Source: Rhizobium sp. 9140
GTDB taxonomy: Bacteria > Pseudomonadota > Alphaproteobacteria > Rhizobiales > Rhizobiaceae
Direction: 5' to 3'
NCBI RefSeq assembly: GCF_900067135.1
Contig: NZ_FJUR01000002.1
Span: 671,501-735,500, forward strand
DNA length: 64,000 nt
Part shown: piece by piece, positions 55,118-62,749 of the stretch
How positions within the stretch are numbered: the stretch's first letter is position 1
Layout: each line of letters opens with the position of its first letter
Translations under genes and position numbers: made by a program
The notes under the pieces: generated by a model
The model's input: the letters and a program-made list of their open reading frames with translations, nothing else
Database searches by the model: none
Told to the model about the DNA's origin: nothing

Positions 55118-56251
55118 TCAGCCGATGAAGGACCCATGGACCCAACGTGCTCCCGCTGCCAGCACCTCGGCAAAATCCGTCTCGTTCTCGACATTCGCAG
55201 CCACCACCGCCGCCTGGAGATGGCTCGCCTGCCGTATCAGTGCGTTGATGTCGGCACGCCTCGTCGCAGGCTGGCCGTTGGCTCCGCGTCCGGCATCAAT
55301 CTTGATGAGGTCGATGACGCCGTCGCGTGCGAGCGCCAACGCCGGCGCGGTGCCGTCGAAATCGCCGATAGCCACCCTGCACCCGCGCGCGCGGAGCGCG
55401 GCGGCGAACAGCGCGACGGGCTCAGGATGGGCCAGGAGATGCAGGCGCTCGATTTCGACAATAAGGCGGACAGCGATGGCCGGTTGCGCAGAGAGGATGA
55501 TCAGCGTCGAATGCCACCAGACGTCATCGATGGCCGAGAGAGCGGAAATGCTGCAGCCGAGCGTTTCATCGGGGTGATGGCGCAGGCGATCGATCGCCGC
55601 GAGAACGACCATCCGGTCGAACACGCGCGTCAGGCCGACACGGTCGAGCGCCGGGAGGAAGTCGCGGGCGCTGACCTCCCGGTCAGCGATCTCGCGGCCG
55701 TCTCCATAGACCACGTGCGGCAGAAGCGGCCTGTAGAGATCGGCGCCGCCGTCGCTTGCCGTGACGCGACCTTCCGAAAAATAGATGCCCGAACGCGCCA
55801 GCGCACGATGGATCGAGGCCGCCACGCACATATCGCCGCGAAACTCGAACGCATTGACCATCCGTCCTCTTTGTCGCGATGTGGCGAGACGGGCGATATT
55901 CGACATTTCCAGCAGGGTGAGCGAGACGAAAACGGCGTGTCCGCCCACGACGATGGCGTCGCCGCAGATAACGACGAGACTGGATTCGAGCATGGTCCAG
56001 TCATCCACGCCGTCGTCGAAATCATAGCAGACAAAGGTCACGCCCCAGGCTTCGATCACGGCCGGCCATGACCGGTTCGCAAACGCGAGATCCGCACGGG
56101 CGGCCACTTCTACCAGAACGCGTCCTGCGAGGCCATGGCCGTAAACCGAAGAGATATCGTCAATGTTCTGAATGACATAGTGAAACGTTCTGGTGCCCTT
56201 GTCCGCCAATGGAAGCCTGTCGGTGGTCATCAGCACTATGGGCTGTGTCAT
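55118..56251 (-). CDS. Degenerate GGDEF/EAL-like protein, head of polysaccharide operon
   Basis: A 377-residue protein. Residues 25-65 (HYVIQNIDDISSVYGHGLAG) recall a GGDEF domain but no GGDEF signature follows. From about 170 the sequence follows an EAL domain: LYRPLLPHVVYGDGREIADR where EAL should be, VAIGDFDGTAPALALARDG and LIKIDA, and VVAANVENETDFAEVLAAGA. The EAL catalytic glutamate triplet is missing, and DFDG stands where DDFG is usual. It probably binds rather than cuts c-di-GMP, or is a non-binding scaffold. The start at 56251 has GGAGG 8 bases upstream. It stands just ahead of the glycosyltransferase gene (75 bp). Confidence 0.7.
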   Translation of the reverse strand: MTQPIVLMTTDRLPLADKGTRTFHYVIQNIDDISSVYGHGLAGRVLVEVAARADLAFANRSWPAVIEAWGVTFVCYDFDDGVDDWTMLESSLVVICGDAIVVGGHAVFVSLTLLEMSNIARLATSRQRGRMVNAFEFRGDMCVAASIHRALARSGIYFSEGRVTASDGGADLYRPLLPHVVYGDGREIADREVSARDFLPALDRVGLTRVFDRMVVLAAIDRLRHHPDETLGCSISALSAIDDVWWHSTLIILSAQPAIAVRLIVEIERLHLLAHPEPVALFAAALRARGCRVAIGDFDGTAPALALARDGVIDLIKIDAGRGANGQPATRRADINALIRQASHLQAAVVAANVENETDFAEVLAAGARWVHGSFIG

Positions 56252-56630
56252 CGGGCGACCTCCGTGACGGACTGCGTCCTTCCGCGCTGGGAAACGCGGG
56301 AAAGCGCATCCGGGAGGGCCAGTGAAGCGGGGGTGTCTGTGCATGCGCCGGCCGTCTTTACGGCGCGGGCGTCAACCCTGATCAGATCGGAGATCGCACA
56401 GCTTCGCTGCATAAAGGGGTCCGTTCTGGTATCCCCTCATAACAAGGCGTTTCTGTGATGAAAACGGCGATTATCCAATGTTTCGGTCATGGAAACGGGC
56501 CGAAAAGCGTGCGGACAGAAGGGACCCTTTATTGTCAACTTTAAGTCGGCAATCCTTCGCCAGGCATGCAAAAAAAATCGCCTGGCGGGTGAAGGGGAGA
56601 AAAAGACCACATCGGAGAAAACACGCAGTC
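56252..56630. other. Divergent region between polysaccharide operon and recombinase
   Basis: No gene. GC falls from left to right, with AT-rich sequence from about 56420. It must contain the promoter of the polysaccharide operon and that of the first recombinase. No paired inverted repeats flanking a switchable promoter were found by eye. Confidence 0.55.
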
Positions 56631-57242
56631 ATGAGAATTGGTTATGCACGGGTTTCAACAGAGGATCAGAAACTCGATCTTCAAACACAGGTTCTGAACA
56701 AGTCGGAGTGCGACATGATCTTCACGGATCACGGGTTTTCCGGTGGATCCTTCGATAGGCCAGGATTGGAGCAGGCTTTGAGCAGGCTCGAAAGAGGCGA
56801 CACCCTTGTTGTCTGGCGGCTGGACCGTCTCGGCCGGTCGCTGGTCAAGCTGGTGCAGGTCATGGACGAGTTCCGCCAGAGAGGGGTTCATTTCCACTCG
56901 CTGACCGAGAACATCGATACGAGTTCCTCGGGCGGTAAGCTGATGTTTCACATGATCGCCGCTCTTTCCGAGTTCGAACGGACGATTATCAGTGAACGGA
57001 CGCGGGCCGGCATGGCGGCCGCGCGCAACAACGGTCAACGGCTTGGCCGCCCTCCATCCCTGACCGATGACGAGCTGACCGCCATCGTCAAGGCGATCAA
57101 CGAACGCGGAGAAAGTCTTCGTGACGCGGCGATGAGAAACAATGTCTCGCTCCGCTCCCTGCGGCGCATGATTGCCAGGGGCAGAGACTTCGGTACGGCC
57201 TCCCTGCAGGCACATTGCGGACCGGATCTCTGTCCGATGTAA
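56631..57242 (+). CDS. Serine recombinase (resolvase/invertase family)
   Basis: A 203-residue small serine recombinase. The catalytic domain begins MRIGYARVSTEDQKLDLQ with the nucleophile serine in RVST, then WRLDRLGRSL with catalytic arginines, FHSLTENIDTSSSGG and MAALSEFERTIISERT-like helix E. The C-terminal helix-turn-helix reads SLRDAAMRNNVSLRSLRRMI. It resembles Hin/Gin-type invertases and plasmid resolvases. The start at 56631 fits the family; the longer frame begins in non-coding sequence. A homologue lies 270 bp downstream. Confidence 0.93.
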   Translation: MRIGYARVSTEDQKLDLQTQVLNKSECDMIFTDHGFSGGSFDRPGLEQALSRLERGDTLVVWRLDRLGRSLVKLVQVMDEFRQRGVHFHSLTENIDTSSSGGKLMFHMIAALSEFERTIISERTRAGMAAARNNGQRLGRPPSLTDDELTAIVKAINERGESLRDAAMRNNVSLRSLRRMIARGRDFGTASLQAHCGPDLCPM

Positions 57243-57282
57243 CGGGAAAGCGCGTCAGTCGGGGGGATCATCGCCAGCCTGC

Positions 57283-57319
57283 GATGACCCATTGCGGGTG
57301 CGTCCCGCAATGGGTCATC
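57283..57319. repeat. Perfect 16-bp inverted repeat between the recombinase genes
   Basis: GATGACCCATTGCGGG (57283-57298) and CCCGCAATGGGTCATC (57304-57319) pair perfectly around a 5-base TGCGT loop, 41 bp after the first recombinase stop. It could be its terminator, though no T-tract follows, or a recombinase/transposase target. Confidence 0.75.
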
Positions 57320-57512
57320 CAGCGAGGGAAGTCCCTATAGTCTAGCTTCGAGAGGCTCCACCAGAGAATTCAAGGGTATTGACAGCCTGGAAAACCAGAC
57401 TGTAGCTTTCGACTTATAGAAAATTGTAATACATATCAATAAAAAACTAAATAAGGGGAGTGAAATTTAAGATTCCGCGACCAGCGTTTACGCATGTTTA
57501 GGGGAACTGCAT

Positions 57513-58070
57513 GTGATCGGTTATGCGCGCGTTTCAACGGACGATCAAAATCTTGATCTCCAGATCAATGCTCTTCAAAAAGCTGGCTGCAGTAAGATAT
57601 TCTTCGACAAGGGCGTCTCGGGCAAGGTATTCGAGCGGCCTGGACTTGCTAACGCTATTTCGAGCCTGCACCCTGGCAAGATGTTCGTCGTCTGGCGCCT
57701 GGATAGACTGGGGCGATCTCTTCCCAAACTTATCGACTTCATCGACCAGCTGGGAAAGCAGAACATCGCCTTTCTCTCGCTGACCGAAAACATCGATACC
57801 AAATCCTCCGGGGGGCGGCTCATCTTTCACATTATGGGCGCGCTGGCGGAGTTCGAGCGAACGCTGATCAGCGAAAGAACGAAGGCGGGAATGGAGGCAG
57901 CCCGCATGAAAGGCACGCATCTCGGACGACAGCCATCCATGAGCACGACCGACGTGCAACAGGCCCTGAGAGCGATGAATGCCGGCGAAGACATCGACTC
58001 CATCGCCAGGCAATACGACATCTCAACCCGCACCCTGCGGCGCCACATTATGAAAATGAATGCGATTTAG
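57513..58070 (+). CDS. Serine recombinase (second copy)
   Basis: A 185-residue small serine recombinase starting with GTG at 57513, with an AGGGGA site about 8 bases upstream. Motifs are the same as in the first copy: YARVSTDDQNLDLQ, WRLDRLGRSLPKL, LTENIDTKSSGG, and a C-terminal HTH in AMNAGEDIDSIARQYDISTR. It is about 60 percent identical by eye to the 56631-57242 product, so this is an old duplication or two acquired elements. It is preceded by AT-rich sequence (57380-57480). Confidence 0.92.
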   Translation: MIGYARVSTDDQNLDLQINALQKAGCSKIFFDKGVSGKVFERPGLANAISSLHPGKMFVVWRLDRLGRSLPKLIDFIDQLGKQNIAFLSLTENIDTKSSGGRLIFHIMGALAEFERTLISERTKAGMEAARMKGTHLGRQPSMSTTDVQQALRAMNAGEDIDSIARQYDISTRTLRRHIMKMNAI

Positions 58071-58201
58071 GTGAAGAATCCTTTCAAGCGCGTAATCTGG
58101 AGTCATCGTTAAACTCTTATGAACAGGCGTGAACGGATGGCGCGCTCGTGGGTGATGCGCGCCCACCGTGATCCGCAGAGGGCACCAACGCATTCTCGGC
58201 C

Positions 58202-59257
58202 TCAGCGATTTTGCCCTTGAGGGCCTTGCGACGACATCAAACTCTGACAAGCCAGGTCGGTGCCGCAGGATGCTCGCACGACAAGTTCGCACGCGATGTA
58301 GTTGATCCCCGACTCCACAGGCTTGCCCTGGGTGAGGTCCAGCATTGCCAAACCCGCCCGTCTGCCCAGTTCCTTCAGGCCCATGTCGATCGTCGTCAGG
58401 GCCGGGCGGGTCTGGGCAGCGACGACATGCCAGTTGTCGAAGCCGACGACCGCCATGTCGCCGGGCACGGCAAGTCCGTGGTCCCGCAAAGCGTCGATCA
58501 CGCCACGGGCGGTCTCGTCGCTTCCGCAGAAGATCGCATCCGGGCGCGGCTCCGGGCGCGTCAGTATCCTGTGAACGGCTTCGTGCCCCCAATCTTCACC
58601 CCAGGGTCCAAACATAACCTCGCCTTCGCCCCCCACACAGGCGCGATAGGCTTCGGCACGGCGGCGAACAGCGGCGAAGTCCTCCGGTCCCGTGATGTGC
58701 AGGATCCGGCGATGCCCGAGCGACAGGAGGTGCTCGACCGCCAGGCGGGCGCCCTGCTGATCATCGGGAACGAATGACACACTGGTGTCCGGCCCTTCCG
58801 CAAAGGCATAGACCACCGGTATGGGCAGGCGGGAGAGATCGACCTGCGGCGCAAGATCGACCCGGGTGGCCGTGAAGATGATCCCGTCCACCTGCTTGTC
58901 CAGCAGCGCTTCCAGATGAAGGCGGGCAAGCCTGGGATCGTTGTTGGTGGCGCAGAGAAAGACCGACACGCCATGATCGACGAGCGCTTCCGAAACGCCC
59001 GCCGTCATCGGCAAGGTCAACCGTCCATAGGTGTCGTTGGTGATCATGCCGATCGAATGGCTGCGTCGACTGAGCAACCCGCGCGCGAGTGCATTCGGCC
59101 GGAAGCCGATCTTTTCAGCGATGCGCTTTACCCGGTCACGGGTCTCGGCATTTGTCCGGCCCTGTCCATTCAGTGCGTTTGAAGCGGTGGAAATGCTGAC
59201 GCCCGCAGCGAGCGCCACATCGCGGATCGTCGCTCTTCGCCCATGCCAAGTGGTCAT
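58202..59257 (-). CDS. LacI-family transcriptional regulator of the arabinoside operon
   Basis: A 351-residue LacI/GalR repressor with HTH RATIRDVALAAGVSISTASNAL and hinge FRPNALARGLLSRRS, and a sugar-binding domain (IGMITNDTYGRL onward). The start is 59257 or 59260, behind AGGG; a GTG at 59266 is less likely. It is divergent from the CUT1 transporter/GH127 operon, and the repeats at 59278-59325 are its probable operators. Confidence 0.9.
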   Translation of the reverse strand: MTTWHGRRATIRDVALAAGVSISTASNALNGQGRTNAETRDRVKRIAEKIGFRPNALARGLLSRRSHSIGMITNDTYGRLTLPMTAGVSEALVDHGVSVFLCATNNDPRLARLHLEALLDKQVDGIIFTATRVDLAPQVDLSRLPIPVVYAFAEGPDTSVSFVPDDQQGARLAVEHLLSLGHRRILHITGPEDFAAVRRRAEAYRACVGGEGEVMFGPWGEDWGHEAVHRILTRPEPRPDAIFCGSDETARGVIDALRDHGLAVPGDMAVVGFDNWHVVAAQTRPALTTIDMGLKELGRRAGLAMLDLTQGKPVESGINYIACELVVRASCGTDLACQSLMSSQGPQGQNR

Positions 59258-59277
59258 CATCAGCACCCTGAAGTTGG

Positions 59278-59325
59278 CTTGATAAAAGGTTTCATCAAGA
59301 AATATCTCAAGTGATAAAAGGTTTT
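59278..59325. promoter_or_regulatory. Tandem LacI-type operators
   Basis: TGATAAAAGGTTT occurs at 59280-59292 and 59312-59324, 32 bp apart or about three helical turns. Each contains the inverted core TAAAA-GG-TTTTA or a near variant, and the first is flanked by CTTGAT (59278) and ATCAAG (59299). Two phased sites suit cooperative binding or repression by the adjacent LacI protein. Confidence 0.65.
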
Positions 59326-59454
59326 AGCATTTCATTTGGCATTCGCTGTGTTCACGCTGTCGACAATACAAATATTCTCGATTACCGTCTGTGTCACGTC
59401 AATGTCCCGGCATGTCCAGGGGAGATTTGGCGACAACGAAAAAGGGAACGCTCC

Positions 59455-60699
59455 ATGCTGAAGATCACACTGGCGCTCGCCGCGCTTTCGCTTGTTGCCA
59501 GCACCACGCTGGCGAATGCAACCGATGTCACCCTGTGGGTTCGCACCTCGTCCGGCGCCGTCCTCCAGGGCCTCGCAGATCACTACAACGCCTCCCATTC
59601 CGACAAGATCGTCGTGACGCAGATTACGGCCGAGCAGATGGTGCCGAAGCTGGGCGCGGCCATCGCCGGCGGTGCGGCACCCGATGGCGCCGTGCTCGAT
59701 CTCATCTATCTGCCGACCTTTGCCGCAGCCGATGGCTTGGAAGACATTACCGAGTTCGTCAAGAGCCGCCCTTATGCAAGCGCCATGAGCCCGTCGCATA
59801 TCCGCCTTGCGACCTACGAGGACAAGATTTACGGCGTACCGGCCCTCCCCGATGCCTCGATCATCGCTTATAACACCGACCTCTTCGAAAAGGCCGGTCT
59901 CGATCCGAACAAGGCGCCGGCGTCGCTGGAAGAGATTGCCGCCGACGCCAAGAAGATCGCGGCGCTCGGCAACGAGACCTACGGCTTCTACTTCGTCGCC
60001 AATTCCGGCAGCTGGCTGATCTACGACTTCCTGCCGCATCTCTGGGCAGCGGGCGCCGACATCCTCAGCGAGGACGGCCGCACGGCCACCGTCGATACGC
60101 CGGCGCTGCGCGAGACGATCGCCGCCTATCGCGACATGTGGAAGGCGGGTGCGATCCATCCCACTTCCCGCTCCGGCAACGGCAACAATGCGGTCGAAGC
60201 CTTTGCCTCCGGCAAGGTCGGCGTTCTCATGACCGGCTCCTATATCGTCAACCTGCTGACGAGCAAGTATCCGGACGTCAAGTTCGCCGTCGCGCCGATC
60301 CCCGGCCCCAAGGGCGGAGCCTCCAGCTTTGCCGGTGGCGATACGCTGGCCGTCATGAAGGGCATCGATGAGGACAAGAAGAAGGTCCTGCTCGACTTCG
60401 TCGATTTCTACATGACACCGGAGCAGCAGGTCTACATCACAAAGGAATCCGGCATGCCCTCGCGCACCGATCTCGCAGGCGATGCCTATGCGAACTTCGA
60501 CAAGCGCAATCTGGTGTCCTACGACATCCTGTCGAAGGCACGCACGCCCTACACCTTCTCCTCGGACGAACTCTTCGTCAGCCGTACCGGACCCTTCGTC
60601 AACCTGATCCAGGGCGCGATCTTCGGGGAAGACGTCGATGGATCCATCAAGACCGCGCAGGATGCGTTCACCAAGGTTCTTGAGCGAACCAACCCTTAA
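59455..60699 (+). CDS. Extracellular solute-binding protein, family 1 (CUT1)
   Basis: A 414-residue periplasmic protein with a Sec signal (MLKITLALAALSLVASTTLANA) and a mature start of TDVTLWVRTSSGAVLQGLADHY. The start at 59455 follows AGGGAACG; the longer frame has no signal. The family binds oligo- or monosaccharides. Linked to a GH127 enzyme, the ligand is probably an arabinofuranoside or a related plant glycoside (inference). Confidence 0.9.
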   Translation: MLKITLALAALSLVASTTLANATDVTLWVRTSSGAVLQGLADHYNASHSDKIVVTQITAEQMVPKLGAAIAGGAAPDGAVLDLIYLPTFAAADGLEDITEFVKSRPYASAMSPSHIRLATYEDKIYGVPALPDASIIAYNTDLFEKAGLDPNKAPASLEEIAADAKKIAALGNETYGFYFVANSGSWLIYDFLPHLWAAGADILSEDGRTATVDTPALRETIAAYRDMWKAGAIHPTSRSGNGNNAVEAFASGKVGVLMTGSYIVNLLTSKYPDVKFAVAPIPGPKGGASSFAGGDTLAVMKGIDEDKKKVLLDFVDFYMTPEQQVYITKESGMPSRTDLAGDAYANFDKRNLVSYDILSKARTPYTFSSDELFVSRTGPFVNLIQGAIFGEDVDGSIKTAQDAFTKVLERTNP

Positions 60700-60759
60700 G
60701 GGTTCAGCCGTCGGATGTGACCTGCCGCAGAGCCTTTTCCAAGGCCTGAGGTCTTGTCC

Positions 60760-60873
60760 GCCCCTCACCCTAGCCCTCTCCCCGCATGCGGCGAGAGGGA
60801 ACGTGCCCCAAGGTTGCTCCGAGTCCCTTCTCCCCGCGAGCGGGGAGAAGGTGCCGGCAGGCGGATGAGGGGC
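60760..60873. repeat. RIME-type intergenic palindromic element
   Basis: About 114 bp with two palindromes inside an outer inverted pair (CCCCTCA at 60761, TGAGGGG near 60866). The inner palindromes are CCCTCTC...GAGAGGG (60774-60799) and CTTCTCCCCGC with GCGGGGAGAAG (60827-60850). This build, including GTGCCGGCAGGCGGATGAGG, is what I know as the rhizobial mosaic repeat. It sits between binding-protein and permease genes of one operon and may affect mRNA stability. Confidence 0.75.
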
Positions 60874-60956
60874 AGTTGCGACCGAAACGCTAAACGTCCC
60901 GCACCCCGCACGTCCCATCATCAACCCCGTCCCATCATCAACCAAGGAGCGAAATC

Positions 60957-61880
60957 TTGGCTTCGACGGCCCAAAGACCGACGCAGACGGTGACGGCGAG
61001 CAACGACCCCGAACCGAAGGGCTGGCTTGGCCTTGCCTTCATGGCGCCGAGCCTTGTCTTCATCCTCGGCCTCTTCGTCGTGCCTCTGGTCATGGCGCTC
61101 TGGATGAGCCTGCACAACTGGCCGCTGCTCGGACGCCGCAAGTTCATCGGGCTTGGCAACTATGCGGAACTGCTGGGAGACATGCAGCTCTGGCATTCCC
61201 TTGGGTTCACGCTGCTCTATACCGTGCTCGTCACCGCCGCCATCATGGCCGTCGCCTTGCCGCTGGCGCTGCTGGTGGACCGGCCGCTCCGGCTTGCCGG
61301 CTTTTTCCGCACGGTCTATTTCATGCCCGTCGTCATCGGCTTCGGTGCAGCCTCCACGCTGTGGATGTGGCTGCTCAATCCCGACAATGGCGTCTTTGCC
61401 CATCTACTGCGCGGCCTTGGCCTCGTGGACAGCGCGCCGCGGCCGCTCGAAAGCTTCTGGCCGGCGCTCGGCGTCATCATCCTCATGGTGGTCTGGAAGA
61501 CGGCAGGCTTCACCATGGTCATCCTTCTTACCGGTCTTCAGGCCATTCCCGCCGACGTGACCGAAGCGGCCAAGATCGATGGCGCCGGCATCTTCAGCCG
61601 CTTCCGGCGGATCACGCTGCCGCTGATGCGCAATTCGCTTCTTTTGGCGCTGGTGCTCAATGTGACGTCGTCGATGCTCGCGTTCGACCAGTTCTTCATC
61701 ATCACGCAGGGCGGCCCGTCGAACAGCACCATCTCCGCCGTGTTCTCGATCTACCTCGCCTCCTTCTCCTCCTATCGCCTCGGCTATGGCTCGGCCATGT
61801 CCTTCGTGCTCCTCGTCGTCCTCGTCGCGATCTCCTCGATCCAGCTCGCTTTCCTGCGCCAGCGGCCGGAGGAAAGCTGA
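60957..61880 (+). CDS. CUT1 ABC transporter permease (first)
   Basis: A 307-residue permease with six spans (first MAPSLVFILGLFVVPLVMALW) and the EAA motif EAAKIDGAGIFSRFRRITLP near residue 203. The TTG start at 60957 has AAGGAGC about 8 bases upstream. It overlaps the partner permease by 1 bp (TGATG). It forms a heterodimer with the 61880-62749 product. No ATPase is encoded in the window. Confidence 0.9.
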   Translation: MASTAQRPTQTVTASNDPEPKGWLGLAFMAPSLVFILGLFVVPLVMALWMSLHNWPLLGRRKFIGLGNYAELLGDMQLWHSLGFTLLYTVLVTAAIMAVALPLALLVDRPLRLAGFFRTVYFMPVVIGFGAASTLWMWLLNPDNGVFAHLLRGLGLVDSAPRPLESFWPALGVIILMVVWKTAGFTMVILLTGLQAIPADVTEAAKIDGAGIFSRFRRITLPLMRNSLLLALVLNVTSSMLAFDQFFIITQGGPSNSTISAVFSIYLASFSSYRLGYGSAMSFVLLVVLVAISSIQLAFLRQRPEES

Positions 61881-62749
61881 TGAGCCGCACCCTTCCCACA
61901 TCCGCGCCGATGCCGGCAGGCGAACGGCTCGGCTTTGCAGCCTTCATCCTCGTCTCGGTCGTCTTCGCGCTGTTCTTTCTGCTGCCGATCGTCTGGTCGT
62001 TCGCCAACTCCTTCAAGCCTGCGGCCGAAGCCCTGGCCCATCCCGTCGCGCTTTTCTCCAAGGCATTCTCCCTAGAAAACTACCGGCGGCTGGATACGGT
62101 CGGTGCCGGCTGGACCGTCTATGCCGGCAACTCGGTCATGATTGCGCTCGGAACCGTGGTTCTGACGGTGCTCGTCGCCGTTCCCGCCGGCTATGGCTTC
62201 TCGAAGTTCCGCTTTCCCGGTCAGTCCGCGCTTTTCATCGTGGTGATGGCGACGATGATGATCCCGTTCCAGTCGATCCTCACACCGCTCTTCCTGATCC
62301 TGAAAGTGCTGAAGCTTCAGAACAATCTGTTCGGCCTCGTGCTGATCTACGTGACCTTCCAGCTTCCCTTCTCGATCTTTATGATGCGCAATGCCTTCGA
62401 TGCGGTGCCGCGCGCGTTGATCGAGGCGGCGCGGATCGACGGGGCTTCGCAGTGGACGATTCTCAGGCGGATTATGCTACCGATCGCCCTGCCCGGCGTC
62501 GCGACGATCGCCATGTTCGCCTTCCTCAATGCCTGGAACGAGTTCCTCGCCGCGCTGATCTTCCTGTCGGACCAGAACAAGTTCACGCTGCCGATCATGC
62601 TGGTCAACGTCTCCTCCGGCATCTACGGCATCATCGACTGGGGTGCGCTGCAGGCCGGCGTCACCGTCACCATGGTCCCCTGCATCATCCTGTTCCTCCT
62701 CCTGCAACGCTATTACGTGCGCGGTCTCACCGCCGGCGCCGTGAAATGA
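61880..62749 (+). CDS. CUT1 ABC transporter permease (second)
   Basis: A 289-residue MalG-type permease (MSRTLPTSAPMPAGERLGFA), with EAA motif EAARIDGASQWTILRRIMLP near residue 180. The start is 61880, sharing one base with the previous stop (TGATG). The end overlaps the GH127 gene start by 4 bp, so transport and hydrolysis are coupled. Confidence 0.9.
   Translation: MSRTLPTSAPMPAGERLGFAAFILVSVVFALFFLLPIVWSFANSFKPAAEALAHPVALFSKAFSLENYRRLDTVGAGWTVYAGNSVMIALGTVVLTVLVAVPAGYGFSKFRFPGQSALFIVVMATMMIPFQSILTPLFLILKVLKLQNNLFGLVLIYVTFQLPFSIFMMRNAFDAVPRALIEAARIDGASQWTILRRIMLPIALPGVATIAMFAFLNAWNEFLAALIFLSDQNKFTLPIMLVNVSSGIYGIIDWGALQAGVTVTMVPCIILFLLLQRYYVRGLTAGAVK

Noticed and set aside
56252..56630. hix-like crossover site near the polysaccharide promoter
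   Set aside because: Short partial matches only, such as CTGGAAAACCAG near 57395; no paired copies flank a promoter.
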